A DNA stretch of 64,000 nucleotides from Psilocybe azurescens (Eukaryota > Basidiomycota > Agaricomycetes > Agaricales > Agrocybaceae). The stretch lies in contig JAJIRX010000569.1 of assembly GCA_023853785.1 (NCBI GenBank), positions 248,001-312,000 on the forward strand, given 5' to 3'. Both the position numbers and the translations under genes were made by a program. Positions within the stretch are counted from its first letter, which is position 1; every line of letters begins with the position of its first letter. A model generated the notes under the pieces. The model saw nothing but the letters and a program-made list of their open reading frames with translations, searched no databases and was not told the origin of the DNA. Positions 48,441 through 60,766 of the stretch are shown in pieces.

Positions 48441-51400
48441 TGTGTGGGGAAGGGGTGGGTGGTAGTGGGTGGATAGGAGAATGGGAGTGGATTTAAGAGG
48501 AGGACATGAGTGTAGCAGAGAACGATTCCTTTCCGGGGAATGCCCGAACATCTGTGGGGAACATGTCCTAAAACAATATTTTGTAAAAAGGAAATTCATC
48601 CATTCCCCGCATTTGTTGCTATTTTGTTTCGGTCCGATTCCCATGTGCTTATGGGTCCCACCAGCACAATCACATTCATCACATAGCGCTCATTCCGCAG
48701 CTGGGCTCATGTCATCGATATCGATCCATGTACTCGTATACACAGCTAGTGTTGCCATAGTATGCCACAATCGTAATATACACTCATTTAATATCCCCTC
48801 TTGTCCCTTTTTGTCGCCCTGTCAATCCCTTGATCCCATGCCACGACCAACACACGTAGCGCAGTACCATCTCAAGCCAACACCAGTCTGCATGCAGTTG
48901 CCCCACTGCCGCCCCCATCTCTACTAGTCCTACCAGCTGGAATATTTTCGGACATCATCCGAACCACAGACCCCCCAATCGATGATCGACAACACGGAGC
49001 AGCCCTCTCCAGCCGTGTCGGTCTTCTTTTACTTAACTCCTTTTCATGTTCAATCTTTTCCTTCTTTCTTGGCCGTCCACCCCGAATCGGTACACCGAAG
49101 TTCAACAGTCTTCAACCTCAGAACATATCTAGGCTTCCAAGCTCTTGCCCAGTTGATCTTAACGGGAGGCGCCGGTGCCTCCTACTATAAATGTTCCACC
49201 TTGACTAATAAAGATTCGGAGAATGCCTTGGTCGAGATCCAGTCGAGATTAACCTTCAATCTCACTTTTGTTTTTGTTTTTTTGATCTTACTTAAATATC
49301 TTCCCTTCCACCCAACTGGGCTCTTTTTCAATGTTCTTCAGAGATTTTCCCTCTCGCGTGCGTGCAACGCACCAGTCGCATGGAACTCGCGATCATCATC
49401 CTGATGAGCAACTTTCGCAAATTCTGGGGTTGACCTCTCTTTCCTGGAATATGGCCTGCCTTGACACCAAAAAAATTCACCCCCCGCTTGATTCTTTTAT
49501 GAGAACGTCACTGATGATTCAACTTCCGGCGATACTCCAGGAGAGACCACATTCCAGTCAGCTCCTCCTCTATTTCCGACTCCGAGTCGTATCGATTTCC
49601 TTAGCATGACCGTTTAAACCCAACCCCGAAACTTGCTGTAATACCCTGCGTTTGCCAGTGGCCAGGACTGGAACTCGCTCTTGCTCATCCATTCCTTGGC
49701 TGGACTCCATCAGCTGGACTATCGATCTAACCTAGGCCATTCTTCGCCAACGGTCTGTGTTCGGTTAGAATACATCTTCACCTTCAACTTCGTATGATGG
49801 GTGGAGCAGGGGCACGAATCCAAACTTAAAGTAGCTTTGGAGAGCGAATCCCGCGTCAGATGTCGGTCAGGGGCTCGAAGACTCGAAGCCTGCCTCTGAA
49901 CTAAACTCTCAACACTCTTTCTCATGTTATCATCGTCATGATACATATGACATCCCGCTCTATTTGCATCGCGCATTGTTTTCGTTCTTTTCGGATTCGA
50001 AGGAACCTCGAGAAAAACTGGCAGAGCTGTCTAGATCGGCTTTAATGCTGCTGCCCGGTCAAATTGTGGGGTTCGTCGTCCGCTCTCTGTAATTCTGGAG
50101 TCGCCTCGATTCGTCAAACACTGTCGCGGCAATGCGACGTGCTTCTTCCTCTCGGCTATACGGTCACGCCTCTGCGCCTGGGTCCCTCTCTGATGATGAT
50201 GAATCCCTCTTCTTCTATTTTTGAAATCTATCATAAACTTCTTTACCCTCCTTCACCCTCTTTCCTTCCCACACGGTTTCCTCCGATAACTCGGGATGAC
50301 TCTACCACGCATACGTAACAGTGTTAGTTAACGCCACTGTGTCTTTTTTCCTCCAAATTTCTTTTGCATGATTTTTTTGCGTGTCCGCGCATGCCTTTCC
50401 ACAACCCAAGACAACCCAGGGCAACCTCCGAGAGGTCGTCTGTCTCTATCCCCTTTAAGCCTTCGAAGAGACTTATTCGCTTAGTTGTCCAAGTACAGCC
50501 GCCTACCCCAAGGGGCGGTTCTCACTGATTCTCAGCCGTTCTCCTTACCCTTGTTCCCTGAAATACACCCTTACTCACTTGCCAACATCAAAATCCGCCT
50601 ACATAACGGCGACATGCGACGGCGACTGACTCCGCGGCTGTTTGCGAGCTTAGGGGTGATACTTACTTACCTCGTCCCCAGGGCTAACTTGGACGCATGA
50701 GAAAAAAGCTGTCTATCGGAAACAGGTAACGCCACGGCTGGCTGGCAACTTCTGTTTTTATCATCCATCATCGACCCAAACTCGTTCATGACTTACTTAC
50801 ATATTTATCTCGCCAATGACATTGACATGATGGATCCATCTTTGCTCTGCTTGCCATGCAACTTGGCGTTTTTACTTAGTACAAAACCCCCACGCGAACG
50901 AATCCGTGAATATGTACGTTTGCAAATATACACCCCGAATTCGAAACGCGGATTGTTCCCTGATTGCTGGCTTACTTTGTTTGCGTATGCGTAAAGGCCG
51001 CCGGTGTTCTGGTGATAAGTGGCTAAATATGGCCGTCGGTGGATTCTTTCAAAGATCAATTAGGAAGATGGCGGTTATGTAGTGTGTTTTTTTTACTCGT
51101 GTTAAGTACATATAGTCCAAACGTCAAGCCCGATAGGCCTTTGTGTCACTCAGCACTGTAACCCAGTCGCCTATTTTTGTACGCTAAATTTGAAGGATGG
51201 AGGCTAAATACTGCTAATACCGATGTAGACTTAGCAGAAGAAACGATAGCACTGGCGTGATCCAGCTGGCTAGAAACCTCGAACTCAAGAGCCTTTCTAA
51301 TTTAAGGCACGAAAATCATAATCCCGCATGCTAGTAATAGCCTCTAGAAGACCGCCGAAAAGACTCATGCAGATAGAAAACAAAGAATCTTTCTCAAGTC

Positions 51401-52694
51401 CGAAGGCTTCTCATTCTGCCTAGGTTTGTCCATTGCATGTCATACATTGATTTTGGGTCGCACTTTGGTCGCATCTTAAATGGAAGGGTCTTTCGTATGG
51501 AATAGCATAAAATACTCACTATACTATACTCGACTCGTTGTACATACTTAGCTCGCATTGGATAAGCTTTGTACTATATACATACCCCACCTTCCGATTG
51601 TCGCTTAATGACGATATGGCACATTGTTGCGGTGTATATTTACGACCGCGAAGATTGGAGAGCCCTGGGGGCATTACCGCCGGCGGGGAGGCTTAGCAGA
51701 TTGTGCATCTCCATCTGCGCGAAGGCCTCAGTGACTCGATCGTCCGTAAGATGTCCGTGTCCGTGGCCTGACAGTTGCGTTGCTATTGGAGGTTGGAAGG
51801 CTGTACATACGTACATTTCGGTTTCACGAGTTGACTTATTCGACCGACTGACGAACGGCGGAAAAACGAATTGCAACCCGTGTAAGTTAGCTCATGTATC
51901 CACCAAGGAAGAAAAAAAGGGCTCTGCTTACGCGGGACTCACTAAAAGTAACTGACCAGTCGGATTTTCTCTGTTCGCGCTAGGATACATAGGTGGATAG
52001 GATAATTAAGCTTTTCATTAATTTCATTTTATGAAGACAAAAATACAAGGTGGGTGCGAAAGAGCAGCTCGCTAACGTTGGGGACTTTGGACTTCCTTTG
52101 TCAACGCTTGTTTGAGTGTTACACAAATTAGCCAACACGCATTATCAGAGGCCATGCCAGTATGCTCACGCGCCCTCTGGCAGCCTGCTACGTGTACAGC
52201 TCATCTGCTTTGGGTATAGTAGAAACTCAGAAAGTGCCTAACACCGTACACTTGCGATGTGGCATAATTCTGCACAATAGCAACAGACCCCGACAATTCT
52301 CCTTTCACCAAAAATCCGGGGCTGCCACTGACAGATTTCAGAGAAAGGGGATCTTTCCACTAGATTATTCCATTTTCTGGGTATTCAGAAACACGGAAAG
52401 CCTATTGAGTGAGATGTATGAGTGGTAGATGTAATTTTCCTTGATTCGTTTGGTAAAGTAATTGAAAATAGTGTAGTGGTCGAAAGGAGAATTCAAGGCT
52501 TGGCAGAAACTGTGGCAGTTTGTGATTAGATTAGATAAGCCGCGCATGACCCCTTTGGAGTCTCAGGGGCCTGCAACGGCGAGCACATTCCAAAGCCTTG
52601 ACCGCCAACTAACCCCGACTCTACATCGCTTTTCTCATAATCCTACAGATCCAAAGCTACGACAGTAATCCGTCAATTTAGCAAAGACTCTGAA
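48441..52694. promoter_or_regulatory. 4.25 kb intergenic region upstream of CreA and of the WD40 gene
   Basis: Divergent starts of CreA (minus) and the WD40 gene (plus) flank the longest gene-poor stretch. No convincing gene was found. CreA-type SYGGRG sites (GTGGGG) occur at 48444-48449 and 48554-48559 close to the CreA start. 49000-50400 has many pyrimidine-rich runs. A minus-strand open stretch at 51640-51800, with GC-richer codons and peptide GHLTDDRVTEAFAQMEMHNL, could be an isolated exon, but no partner was found. A long CreA 5' leader or distal control region is possible. Confidence 0.4.
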
Positions 52695-55475
52695 ATGGAG
52701 CGCCATCAGGACTCATCAAAATCCAATCCCGAACTTGGCGAGTCAGTGAAACCTGGGAGACACCTTGCTTCAGGGCGCACAGCGCTTCATTTTCCTAGTG
52801 CCGGCTCGACGAGACTGAGGCAACATGGACTTAGCGCACGGGGCATCCTGGCGACGCGCAGGCACGAGATGAGCCACGCGATCGTGGAAGGTGCACATGG
52901 GTTCCCTTATTCAAGGTGACTTGCCAGTTTTCTACTCTTTTCGCGTTTTCTCTTTCTTCTGGTATGCTTGTCTGCATTCTTGTATCTGAGAAAAATCTTG
53001 AACTACGAGAATCAATGAGTTGGGACTATCTTCGGAAAGACCTTCTACTATCAATGCAAGGATTCCGAGAGGAAATTCCAATAGGATGTATTGCCATACA
53101 TACATACTGACAATATGTTACTTGACTGCATGGCAGGAAACTTGTATCGCATAAATCTTGTGTGAACGCCCTAGCGTTCTCTTCCAAAGATGGGCGGTTT
53201 CTTGCTAGTGGAGGAGATGGTATGTCTTATTTTATTTAGTTCCTTAATGTGGAGCAATCGAATCTCATGGTTTTACTCATCCTGCTGCTACTAACTACCA
53301 AATTTCTTTTTCTGCTCGTGGGGCACGTTAGATTTACGCATATGTTTGTGGGATTTTTATCAGGATGACGTCAATGCTGTATCTTATACCATGAGAGGAC
53401 CACAAGTAATTCTTTCCGTGGAAACAATTCATTTTATCTCATATTCAGGATCACTTAGGGAAATATTTTCTCTCTGGACTTTTCCGCTGCAAATAGGTTT
53501 CTTTACTCGTGAGTTTGACACCATATTGGCACACTTGAGCGTTGTCCTTACTATTATCGTATGGTATTTCAGTGCTGGAACCTGTGAAAGAATATTCCAG
53601 TACGATGTCGCCTACATAGGAACACCATCTGGCACGTCTACGACGGCTGGTCGACTTCCTGATCATGTATACGAAGACAACAATGTAAAAGTCGGCGTTA
53701 ATGGGGATTCAAAAGCACTGATATGCTCAAAATAGGACAGCATACGGTCTTTGACTTGCCATCCATTTCAAGACGAAATACTTATAAGTGCAAGGTACTT
53801 GAGAGGCTACCTTCTGAGAATTATTTTCGATTGAAAATATAATTAGCGAAGATGGCACGATACGTCGTTATGACTGGAGGCAGGGCGGCGCACCACCCTC
53901 GAACCAAGATATCATCCAGACAGGAAAAGAAGTAACAGATGTGAAAACGCACCCGACGATGGAGCATATATTCGCCGACTGCGATGTAGCAGGAAGGGTG
54001 TCCTTACGGGATGCCAGGATGGCCTTTGGTTCTCTTCCAAAGAGAAGCAATGAAGGAATCATACAACGGGTATGCGCGTTAGTAGGATTGCCAAAATTTG
54101 GTTTTGACCCCCCTTTTTCATTTAGTATAATACCAAGCTGACCAAAAGACATACCCTCATTTGAGCCATCCGGAGTCTAGTAGCATTGCATTTGACAAAG
54201 ATGGTATTGTCACCTCGTACTTTAACCCGTATATCTCACGCGCCACTGAACTTTGACTAGGTACGAAATTGGCAATCACTTTCTTGGTATGTCTTGCTTG
54301 GCTTCTTTCTCTTGAGTTCATGTGTCAATCGTTTTCGAATCGTAGCATTATTTACCCACCATATACGCTGTTTCGGATCCCAATCCTCTTGCTGTTCTGA
54401 GCGGAAAAAACTTTCCCAGATGGAACGCCAGTTCCTTCGAATCAGAGAACATACTCGAACTCGTGTACCATGAAGGTGAGTGTGTTTAAAAATAACGGCA
54501 TTATCGTGGATACAGAAGGACGTGTAGCATGGTGCTTTTGGTCTCGCTGGCCTCGAGAACGATGATATGTATGCTGCAGGCTCTGATGACTTCTATTGTT
54601 ATATTTGGAGAATACCGCCTCTTCCCCAACTAATGGACCAGAGAGAAATTTACACTGCGGAAAAATGGAATAATTACAACGATGAATCTTCAATAGGTAA
54701 GATACGCATGCAACCATCTCGCGGTTCGAAACCCTGGGTAACCGGTTATTCTCATTATGACTAGCGTTCACGGAAGGTCGTCATGAACCAAAGATAGTCC
54801 CAGTGGAGATCTCCACACCTCTAGATCGTTTAACAGGTATAGTCAAGGAATCTTTCATTTCCCAAAGGCGCGTCCTTGCACATACATGTTAATCATCCCG
54901 AAATTAGGACACAGGTCCATCGTGAATACTGCGTTATTCCATCCCCATTTTCTCCATGTCGTGACGGCTGGTGTGGAAAAGAATATCGTCCTACATAGCC
55001 CGACACCGTCGTCTCCCTGTACCCAGAATCTACAGCGCTCTCCAGCCCGAGTGCGAGAGCTGAAAGATGAAGATCTCGAGCAAGATCGACAAAATTATTA
55101 CTCGGCTCTGTGTGGTAGCTATCCAATGAACTCAGAACGCCCGGACGACCGCGAGGAAAGACAGACCCTGAGTCTTTTTGATCAGTTAAGCCCATATTTC
55201 CATTTTGTCGGGTTGTGTGGCCATGTTACAATGGTCATCACCATCAAGCGGGTGATTTTCTCACTGATGCCTTGGGGATATTTCCTTCCATCATTTCTCT
55301 TTACAGTATTCTTCGAGAAGAAGGAGATTGCGATGTTTTTACGACTCGACCGTGGACATCTGAAGGTGAAGACTCATCGGATGAGAACAATGAAGGAGAA
55401 GAAGAAGAAGACAGCTCGGAAGCATCAGACATCATCGGACAAGAAGCTTTCCCTGGAAGATTGTTTTTGAACTGA
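52695..55475 (+). CDS. WD40-repeat protein (DCAF5/DCAF6/DCAF8-like)
   Basis: Likely substrate receptor or scaffold of the DCAF type, possibly for CUL4-DDB1 ligases; that role is inferred from the repeat arrangement only. It starts at ATG 52695; exon 1 ends GILATRRHEMSHAIVEGAHG. Repeats in order: KLVSHKSCVNALAFSSKDGR / FLASGGDDLRICLWD; NIFSLDFSAANRFLYS..; SIRSLTCHPFQDEILISAS / EDGTIRRYDWRQ; VTDVKTHPTMEHIFADCD; later MYAAGSDDFYCYIWRIP; and GHRSIVNTALFHPHFLHVVT / AGVEKNIVLHSP. The C-terminus is acidic (SSDENNEGEEEEDSSEASD) and ends FPGRLFLN. Many short introns, some right at repeat borders. Confidence 0.8.
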
Positions 55476-56296
55476 AATGTACCGTTAACGGTTATACAGT
55501 ATTTGTTTTCTGACGAGACCGCATTGGCGGCGGCCTTCTGGCAAGCAAACCAGGGACACGGAGGCGTCTTTATCGCGAAGTTTTCAGTTGAATTGCTGTA
55601 GAATGCAAATCTGGAAAGGTCAGGGGTTTGCAATACCCCAAGTTGATAGTGAGAGTACGTGCAAGGGATAGATAAGGGGCTATTACAGCATCGCTGCATT
55701 TGGAAATTACATTACCCTGTCGGGACTTCCATACGTGTTTTTGTGAAGGGTCGGCTCGGAATGGATGAATGTCGGTAATATACGCCCTCGATAACCTTTT
55801 CATCGATGGACAAGACCCAGAACACTGCGGTCTTGGTGCGATTTTCTCATCCCCCGTGCGTCAGCGACAATCCAGATGCCCTCTACTGATGTGGAGCTGG
55901 TAAACATCCAACATCATTTTCTGTTGGTTTCTTCTACCAACCCAGATTACAGGTAGGCCGTTGTGCTAGGTTATCTTACTGAACCCGACGCTGTCCGCAA
56001 GAGGCTTCAAGGGGTCAATAGGACAAAAAATCTAAGAGATCTTTTATTTTCGTCACACATAGATAGTTGATAAGATACAAAGGTTTGGGTATGGTATGGA
56101 AACACAGTGGTCCACGGAAAGATCCGAGGAGCAGGGGAAGAAATGAAATGAAAGGAAAATAATAACTCAAAACTACAATACATCTACCCAACATCTACGT
56201 GTAAGGAAAGAAGAAAACGAAGGGGAAAAGCAGGAACAAAGAAAATCTAGTACCAGACACTCCTTGTCCGATGGATGGGAACTATTTCGGCAGTTT
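55476..56296. other. Convergent intergenic spacer
   Basis: 820 bases between the 3' ends of the WD40 gene (plus) and the queuosine salvage gene (minus). No gene seen; 56020-56240 is AT/purine-rich on the plus strand. Confidence 0.45.
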
Positions 56297-57869
56297 CTAT
56301 ATTCTCAATCTTCTCCTCTCCACTCTCCACTTTTTCGCAAGATCCCATAAATAGAAATCGATTAGCACACTGCTTACGACACCAGCTCTAGACGCCGCGT
56401 CGCTGTCTCCGCCCTCTTCGTGCTTGATCAAATGGAGGATCTCTTCGCGGACGCGCTCGACGGCGATGATGCTTGATACGCGGAGGCTAATCTCCTCGCG
56501 CGACCCTGGAGCGAGCGGCGTGTGCGCGTGCAGTTTGCGGAGGAGGGATGCAGGGTATGTGAGTATGCAGAGGTGGTGTAAAATCTGTGGGACGCGGTAG
56601 TCGGCAAACATCGTAAGGCGTCTTATTTCTGGGCCCTGAGGACCTGGGAAGAGCGGATGGGGGTCTGAAGGAGACGCTGGATAGAATGCCGCCCACGTCT
56701 CCGCGACAAGAATTTGGGCGCGTTTCCATAGACATACTGCCGCGACGTGGTTTTTTTGTATCATGAGCGCGCGAAAATGACGTGAAAAGACGGGATGAAA
56801 CGGACAGTACCTTTCGTGCCTTCGTAATAAACTTCGTCTCGGAAAGCGGGAAATATATTTGCAACCATACTCGCTAAATCAAGGGACGTGCCTCGACCGT
56901 CATGCTGCCTCTGGAACTCATCCAAGAAACCTTTGAACGAACCACCGTAACCCTTTAAATTTTATTATGGCATGTGAACCCAAGCAATACGCGGAGCATT
57001 CAAACAAGAAAAAGATGAACGCACGTTGCATAGAATGAAACCCACTTCACGCATGACGGCAATGCGCTCTCGGAGGAGAGGTATTGACTCGGTGGACTGA
57101 TCGGCTTTGCGAAATACATGTTCTATCAAACTATCCGGGCAAAGTGTCTCCGAGGAGTAGAACTGAGGGTCCGTTATGGGAATATCTTCCTCGAGCGCTA
57201 ATGACACAGAATATTAGGCTAATGCCGTATTATGAGATGAATCGTCGGTCCTACCTCTGTTGAGAGATGCGACAAGAGACCAGTACCCAGTCCAAATTTT
57301 CGTCTCCTCTGATTCCCAGCCAGTTCGCCATTCAACTCCGTATCGGTCGGGCCTTCCTTCCTTTTCTGACCAGAAACTAAAGTTTAGAGATGAAATCAGG
57401 AATATCCAGTCTAGGACTGATTTGTTGAGTGGGTCTTCCGCGTTGTATGGCTCCGAAGGACATATATGAAGCGCATGCGTGCGCCACGTCCGCGGTGTAT
57501 ACCCTTCAACTAAAAGCTTCTGACGAATCTACAACAATGCACCAAGTAAAAATAAGACCTCCTGAAAGCCGTTTCATGATTGCAGAGGGTTGGTATACTA
57601 ACATGCTTCGCAGCGTTCTTTACACCGTCATCGTTGATGCGGACCAGGTCGGTTGCCTATGTAGTCATACCAAAAAGCAAGGCGTAATCAGTTTCTTTGC
57701 ATGCCGCCTACTCAAGACCGAGTCTATTAATCACCCTGTAAGCAAACTCGGAGCTCTCAACAACTGGGTTGCGGCTATCCGTGGTGTTTTGTGCCGTCCA
57801 GAGCTCGTCGGATTTTTCAGATATAGGTGCCAGGGAGAGTACTCCAGAGTTTTGCAAAGGAACAGCCAT
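56297..57869 (-). CDS. QNG1: Queuosine salvage protein (DUF2419, QNG1/C9orf64-like)
   Basis: Queuosine nucleoside glycosylase-type protein that frees the queuine base for reuse in tRNA; eukaryotes cannot make queuine. It starts at ATG 57869 (MAVPLQNSGVLSLAPI..NPVVESSEFAYR). Later exons: LVRINDDGVKNAAKH; IRQKLLVEGYTP; SVLDWIFLISSLNFSFWSEK; KIWTGYWSLVASLNRALEED; YGGSFKGFLDEFQRQ; VANIFPAFRDEVYYEG; then the last exon with VAAVCLWKRAQILVAETWAA, RRLTMFADYRVPQILHHL and LIDFYLWDLAKKWR. All blocks are in family order at near full length. An in-phase plus-strand ORF at 57429-57902 is antisense and not real. Six introns. Confidence 0.87.
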
Positions 57870-58306
57870 ACAGAGTACGGAAGTGTATATGAAAATAGGT
57901 AAAGTTTGTCTTTCGGCAACCTGACAAGTGCGGACAAAAGGATGAACCTACAATACAGAAAAAGTGATCGAACGGAGGTTACAATCCCTTTGGGGCTGGA
58001 GTTACAAATTTTTGACAGATTATCTGATCTCCGAGATTTATTAATGGATGCATCTTATCTTATCACCCCTGAGGTAACCAGTTTTAACACTCAAAATGAA
58101 CGAAGCTTTGAAGGTAAAAAAAACACATTTATACAATCATACACTTATAATCAGTCAATATCACAGGTTATATCATATTATATTTCGTACAACTTCCAGG
58201 AAAATTTCTGTGAAACATAATGAAAATTAGATGAACAAGGCTGTTAACAATTGAAACACAAAATATCTTACGTTATGGTAATACATTTCACTCCAATTTA
58301 TTCCTT
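57870..58306. other. AT-rich intergenic segment
   Basis: Upstream of QNG1 and downstream of the small gene at 58307. Very AT-rich from about 58090 on. The plus-strand ORF 57906-58220 is rich in Ser, Tyr, Asn and Ile from AT-rich codons and is probably chance. Confidence 0.4.
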
Positions 58307-58811
58307 TCAAGGATGTCCACGATCCTGCTCGTGTGTTGTTACACCCTCGAGAATTTTTTCTCCGTGTTCTTTCAATCCTTGATTTCCTGTAAGCTAATTG
58401 CATAGAGTATTTTGTTCAATACATCTGAACCGCGTCTCCAAAAATTGAACGTGAACCCACTGTGCCTCGAGTTTTCTGACAGGGGCGTATTGAATCAATA
58501 AATATCCCACTGATTGATATTATATTCAACTGGACTAACCTGAGCGACACCTATCACTCGTTCTTTGAAAGGCACCTGCTCTGTGCGACTGGTTCCATGG
58601 GTGCCAACTTCTTTACCATCACCAGGACTTGTTGAACCTGTATAATACAAACATTCTCAGAAACGCGATAGTCTAATAGCGTTCATCCATAACTACCTTG
58701 CTGAGGAGCAGTGTTGACTTTCGTAGGTGTAGCAATCTTCGAAGGCAGTTGCGCGACCTCGTAAGGTTCGGGAGTGGAGTTATTTAGGTTGACGTTGTTT
58801 GTGAGAGACAT
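58307..58811 (-). CDS. Small protein with KTRGT / KEHGEKILEG motif, unknown function
   Basis: A four-exon gene of about 98 residues from ATG 58811. Exon 1: MSLTNNVNLNNSTPEPYEVA, ending at donor GTAGTT. Exon 2: GSTSPGDGKEVGTHG then EQVPFKERVIGVAQ. Exon 3: KTRGTV. Exon 4: GNQGLKEHGEKILEG, then VTTHEQDRGHP and stop at 58307. All splice sites are canonical and the frame is kept throughout, which supports a real gene. The pattern of a helix followed by KTRGT and KEHGEKILEG resembles small stress-related proteins with a CsbD-like look, but I cannot name a family. It was missed as an ORF because every exon is under 100 bases or close to it. Confidence 0.6.
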
Positions 58812-59004
58812 GTTAGCTGTTGGTAGAGTGGGTATAGAGATTTCTGGCAGTAGTATCTTGTTACCGATACGTTTTTATACTACTTTACAATGTAAGTACA
58901 CCAATGATGTCATTAAATACAACTCAATATGACGTCATCCCCAACACCCCTGTTGCTAAAAGCTATTTGTACAAGATTTACAAGTCCAAAGGATACAAGA
59001 GACT

Positions 59005-60766
59005 TCATAAGTCTCCAAATTCATTGGGTGTAGGAGGTGTGGGCGGTTGGAGTAAAGATTCTCGCCGCGCACCGATACCAGAACCGTTGGGTGTCCAAGG
59101 ATCAGTCGACAGCCGAATCGGGACCACCTCTCGCAACTCAGAGAAGGGTGATTTCGAAGGATCAGCTGGATTTACAGTAAGAAGTATACAATCCTGGAGA
59201 ACGGACAGATAAGTTCTATTTTTTTGGCCCGTTAACAAGGCAGCACAACTTACCTTGACACTAAGGCCAGCCGCTTTAAACCCTGGGACTTTGATTTCAT
59301 CAGGCATCAGAGCAATCTCACCGTTATACGATATGCACAATGGTCCATCACCCTAACAGAGAGTCGAAATTTTCAGCACCGCGAAAGACGGTCTGAGGAT
59401 GCAGTGAATAACGTACCGCATGTTTGAACGTGCCTTCTCCAATACAGTCGACCCTCCACATGTCCGTTTTCACACCAGCAATGACAGTGTTCCTGAAGGC
59501 GGTGAAGGTTCGCATGAGTAATTAGACAACCGGCTGCGCATATTACTCTAACCCCAGAAATAACTCACCGGACGTCGACAGTAGTTTGCCTCATTAATTG
59601 CACACGTGTCGCTTTACGCCCGAGCGTGTTTGCGCTCGGACTGAGAGGCAAGAACGCAGCAAGAGATACAGCAGAAGACTCGAGAGTAAGATGGAACGGT
59701 ATTTTCTTGAACATGCAAAATACCCGGGCTGCAGGAACGTAGAATTTCACATTGATGTGTGGTCGGAGCAGGGGATTTGGAATGCAGGACGGACTGGAAC
59801 ATCTTCCACTCTGGCGTGCTTATAAACCCGGTTGATCTGTGTTGCAGGGGGGAGGGGGATGGACGACGCGGGGCGACTTCGTGGGAAGTATATGAAGGGA
59901 GTTGATACATGGCTGAAAATTTCTGTCAGATATTTCTTCGTGAATATATAAAAATTAACGCACGTCGCTCCTACATGGATGCCTAAAGGCCTTTTGACTT
60001 CAGTTTGACGGGAGCGCCATTAGGTTTTTGTACAATCGCTGTGACTGTATACTGGTCAGTAGGTTAATCAGCATCACGGAGGTTTCGAAATGAGCAATCG
60101 ATGCTCACATCAATTGTAGACACGAATCCTGGTAGACCTGACAGTTTGACATCGAAAGTCGGAGGCAGAGGCTAAACAAAAATTTCAGCCGGATTGATCT
60201 AACCCACACCAATAATAGCTCAACTCACATAAGTTTTATCTTCGTACTCGAAGGTACTGGGAAGAGCCAAAGCAAAGTTCAAGGACGTCGGGCACTGGAT
60301 ATTATCCCGGTCTTTAATCCAAAGCAATGCGGTATCCAAGCACAGTTTCGCAATCGCCGTACCGCCCTCTGCAATCTCTTTTAGCTTTAACCGACCTTCG
60401 ATCTATAAATTTTGGCAGTGAAAATGGAAAAGCTAGAATCTGTGAGAAATCCAGTCCGCAGCATCAGCAGCAGACAAAGCTTACCTTCACTTCCACACTT
60501 GTCACTGCTTCGGTTTTCGTAAGCTCGACGGTGCCTTCTACAGCGTCAGACGAGCCATAAATAGGTAGAGTAGCGTTGTCGTCTTGGGCGGTTAGTCGTA
60601 GGCGAACCCCGCCTCCTTTCGATTCTTTAACGAAATCGCCAGACGGTCTGGGTCGTGCGCGGTCAGCAAATGCAAGCCTTTGCTCATATTGGTGGGGTTC
60701 CGCAGAATACGATGGTGTGTTATGCAGCGAAGGGGCAATGTAGGACGGAAGGCTAGCAGTAGACAT
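59005..60766 (-). CDS. Arrestin-like protein 2
   Basis: Paralogue of the gene at 9664-11220, with the same likely adaptor role. It starts at ATG 60766 (MSTASLPSYIAPSLHNTPSY). The N-terminal arrestin lobe: GGGVRLRLTAQDDNATLPIY, AVEGTVELTKTEAVTSVEVK, IEGRLKLKEIAEGGTAIAK, FALALPSTFEYEDKTYPLPP and the strand YTVTAIVQKPNGAPVKLKSK. Then FPRSRPASSIPLPP, the counterpart of PRTRAHRPI in copy 1. The C-terminal lobe: DEIKVPGFKAAGLSVKVS, CILLTVNPADPSKSPFSELR, VVPIRLSTDPW; it ends EFGDL at 59005. About six introns. N-terminal regions of both copies are Pro/Ser/Tyr-rich. Confidence 0.72.

Noticed and set aside
57429..57902. 157-codon plus-strand ORF
   Set aside because: It is antisense to the first exons of the queuosine salvage gene, whose spliced sequence matches its family block by block.
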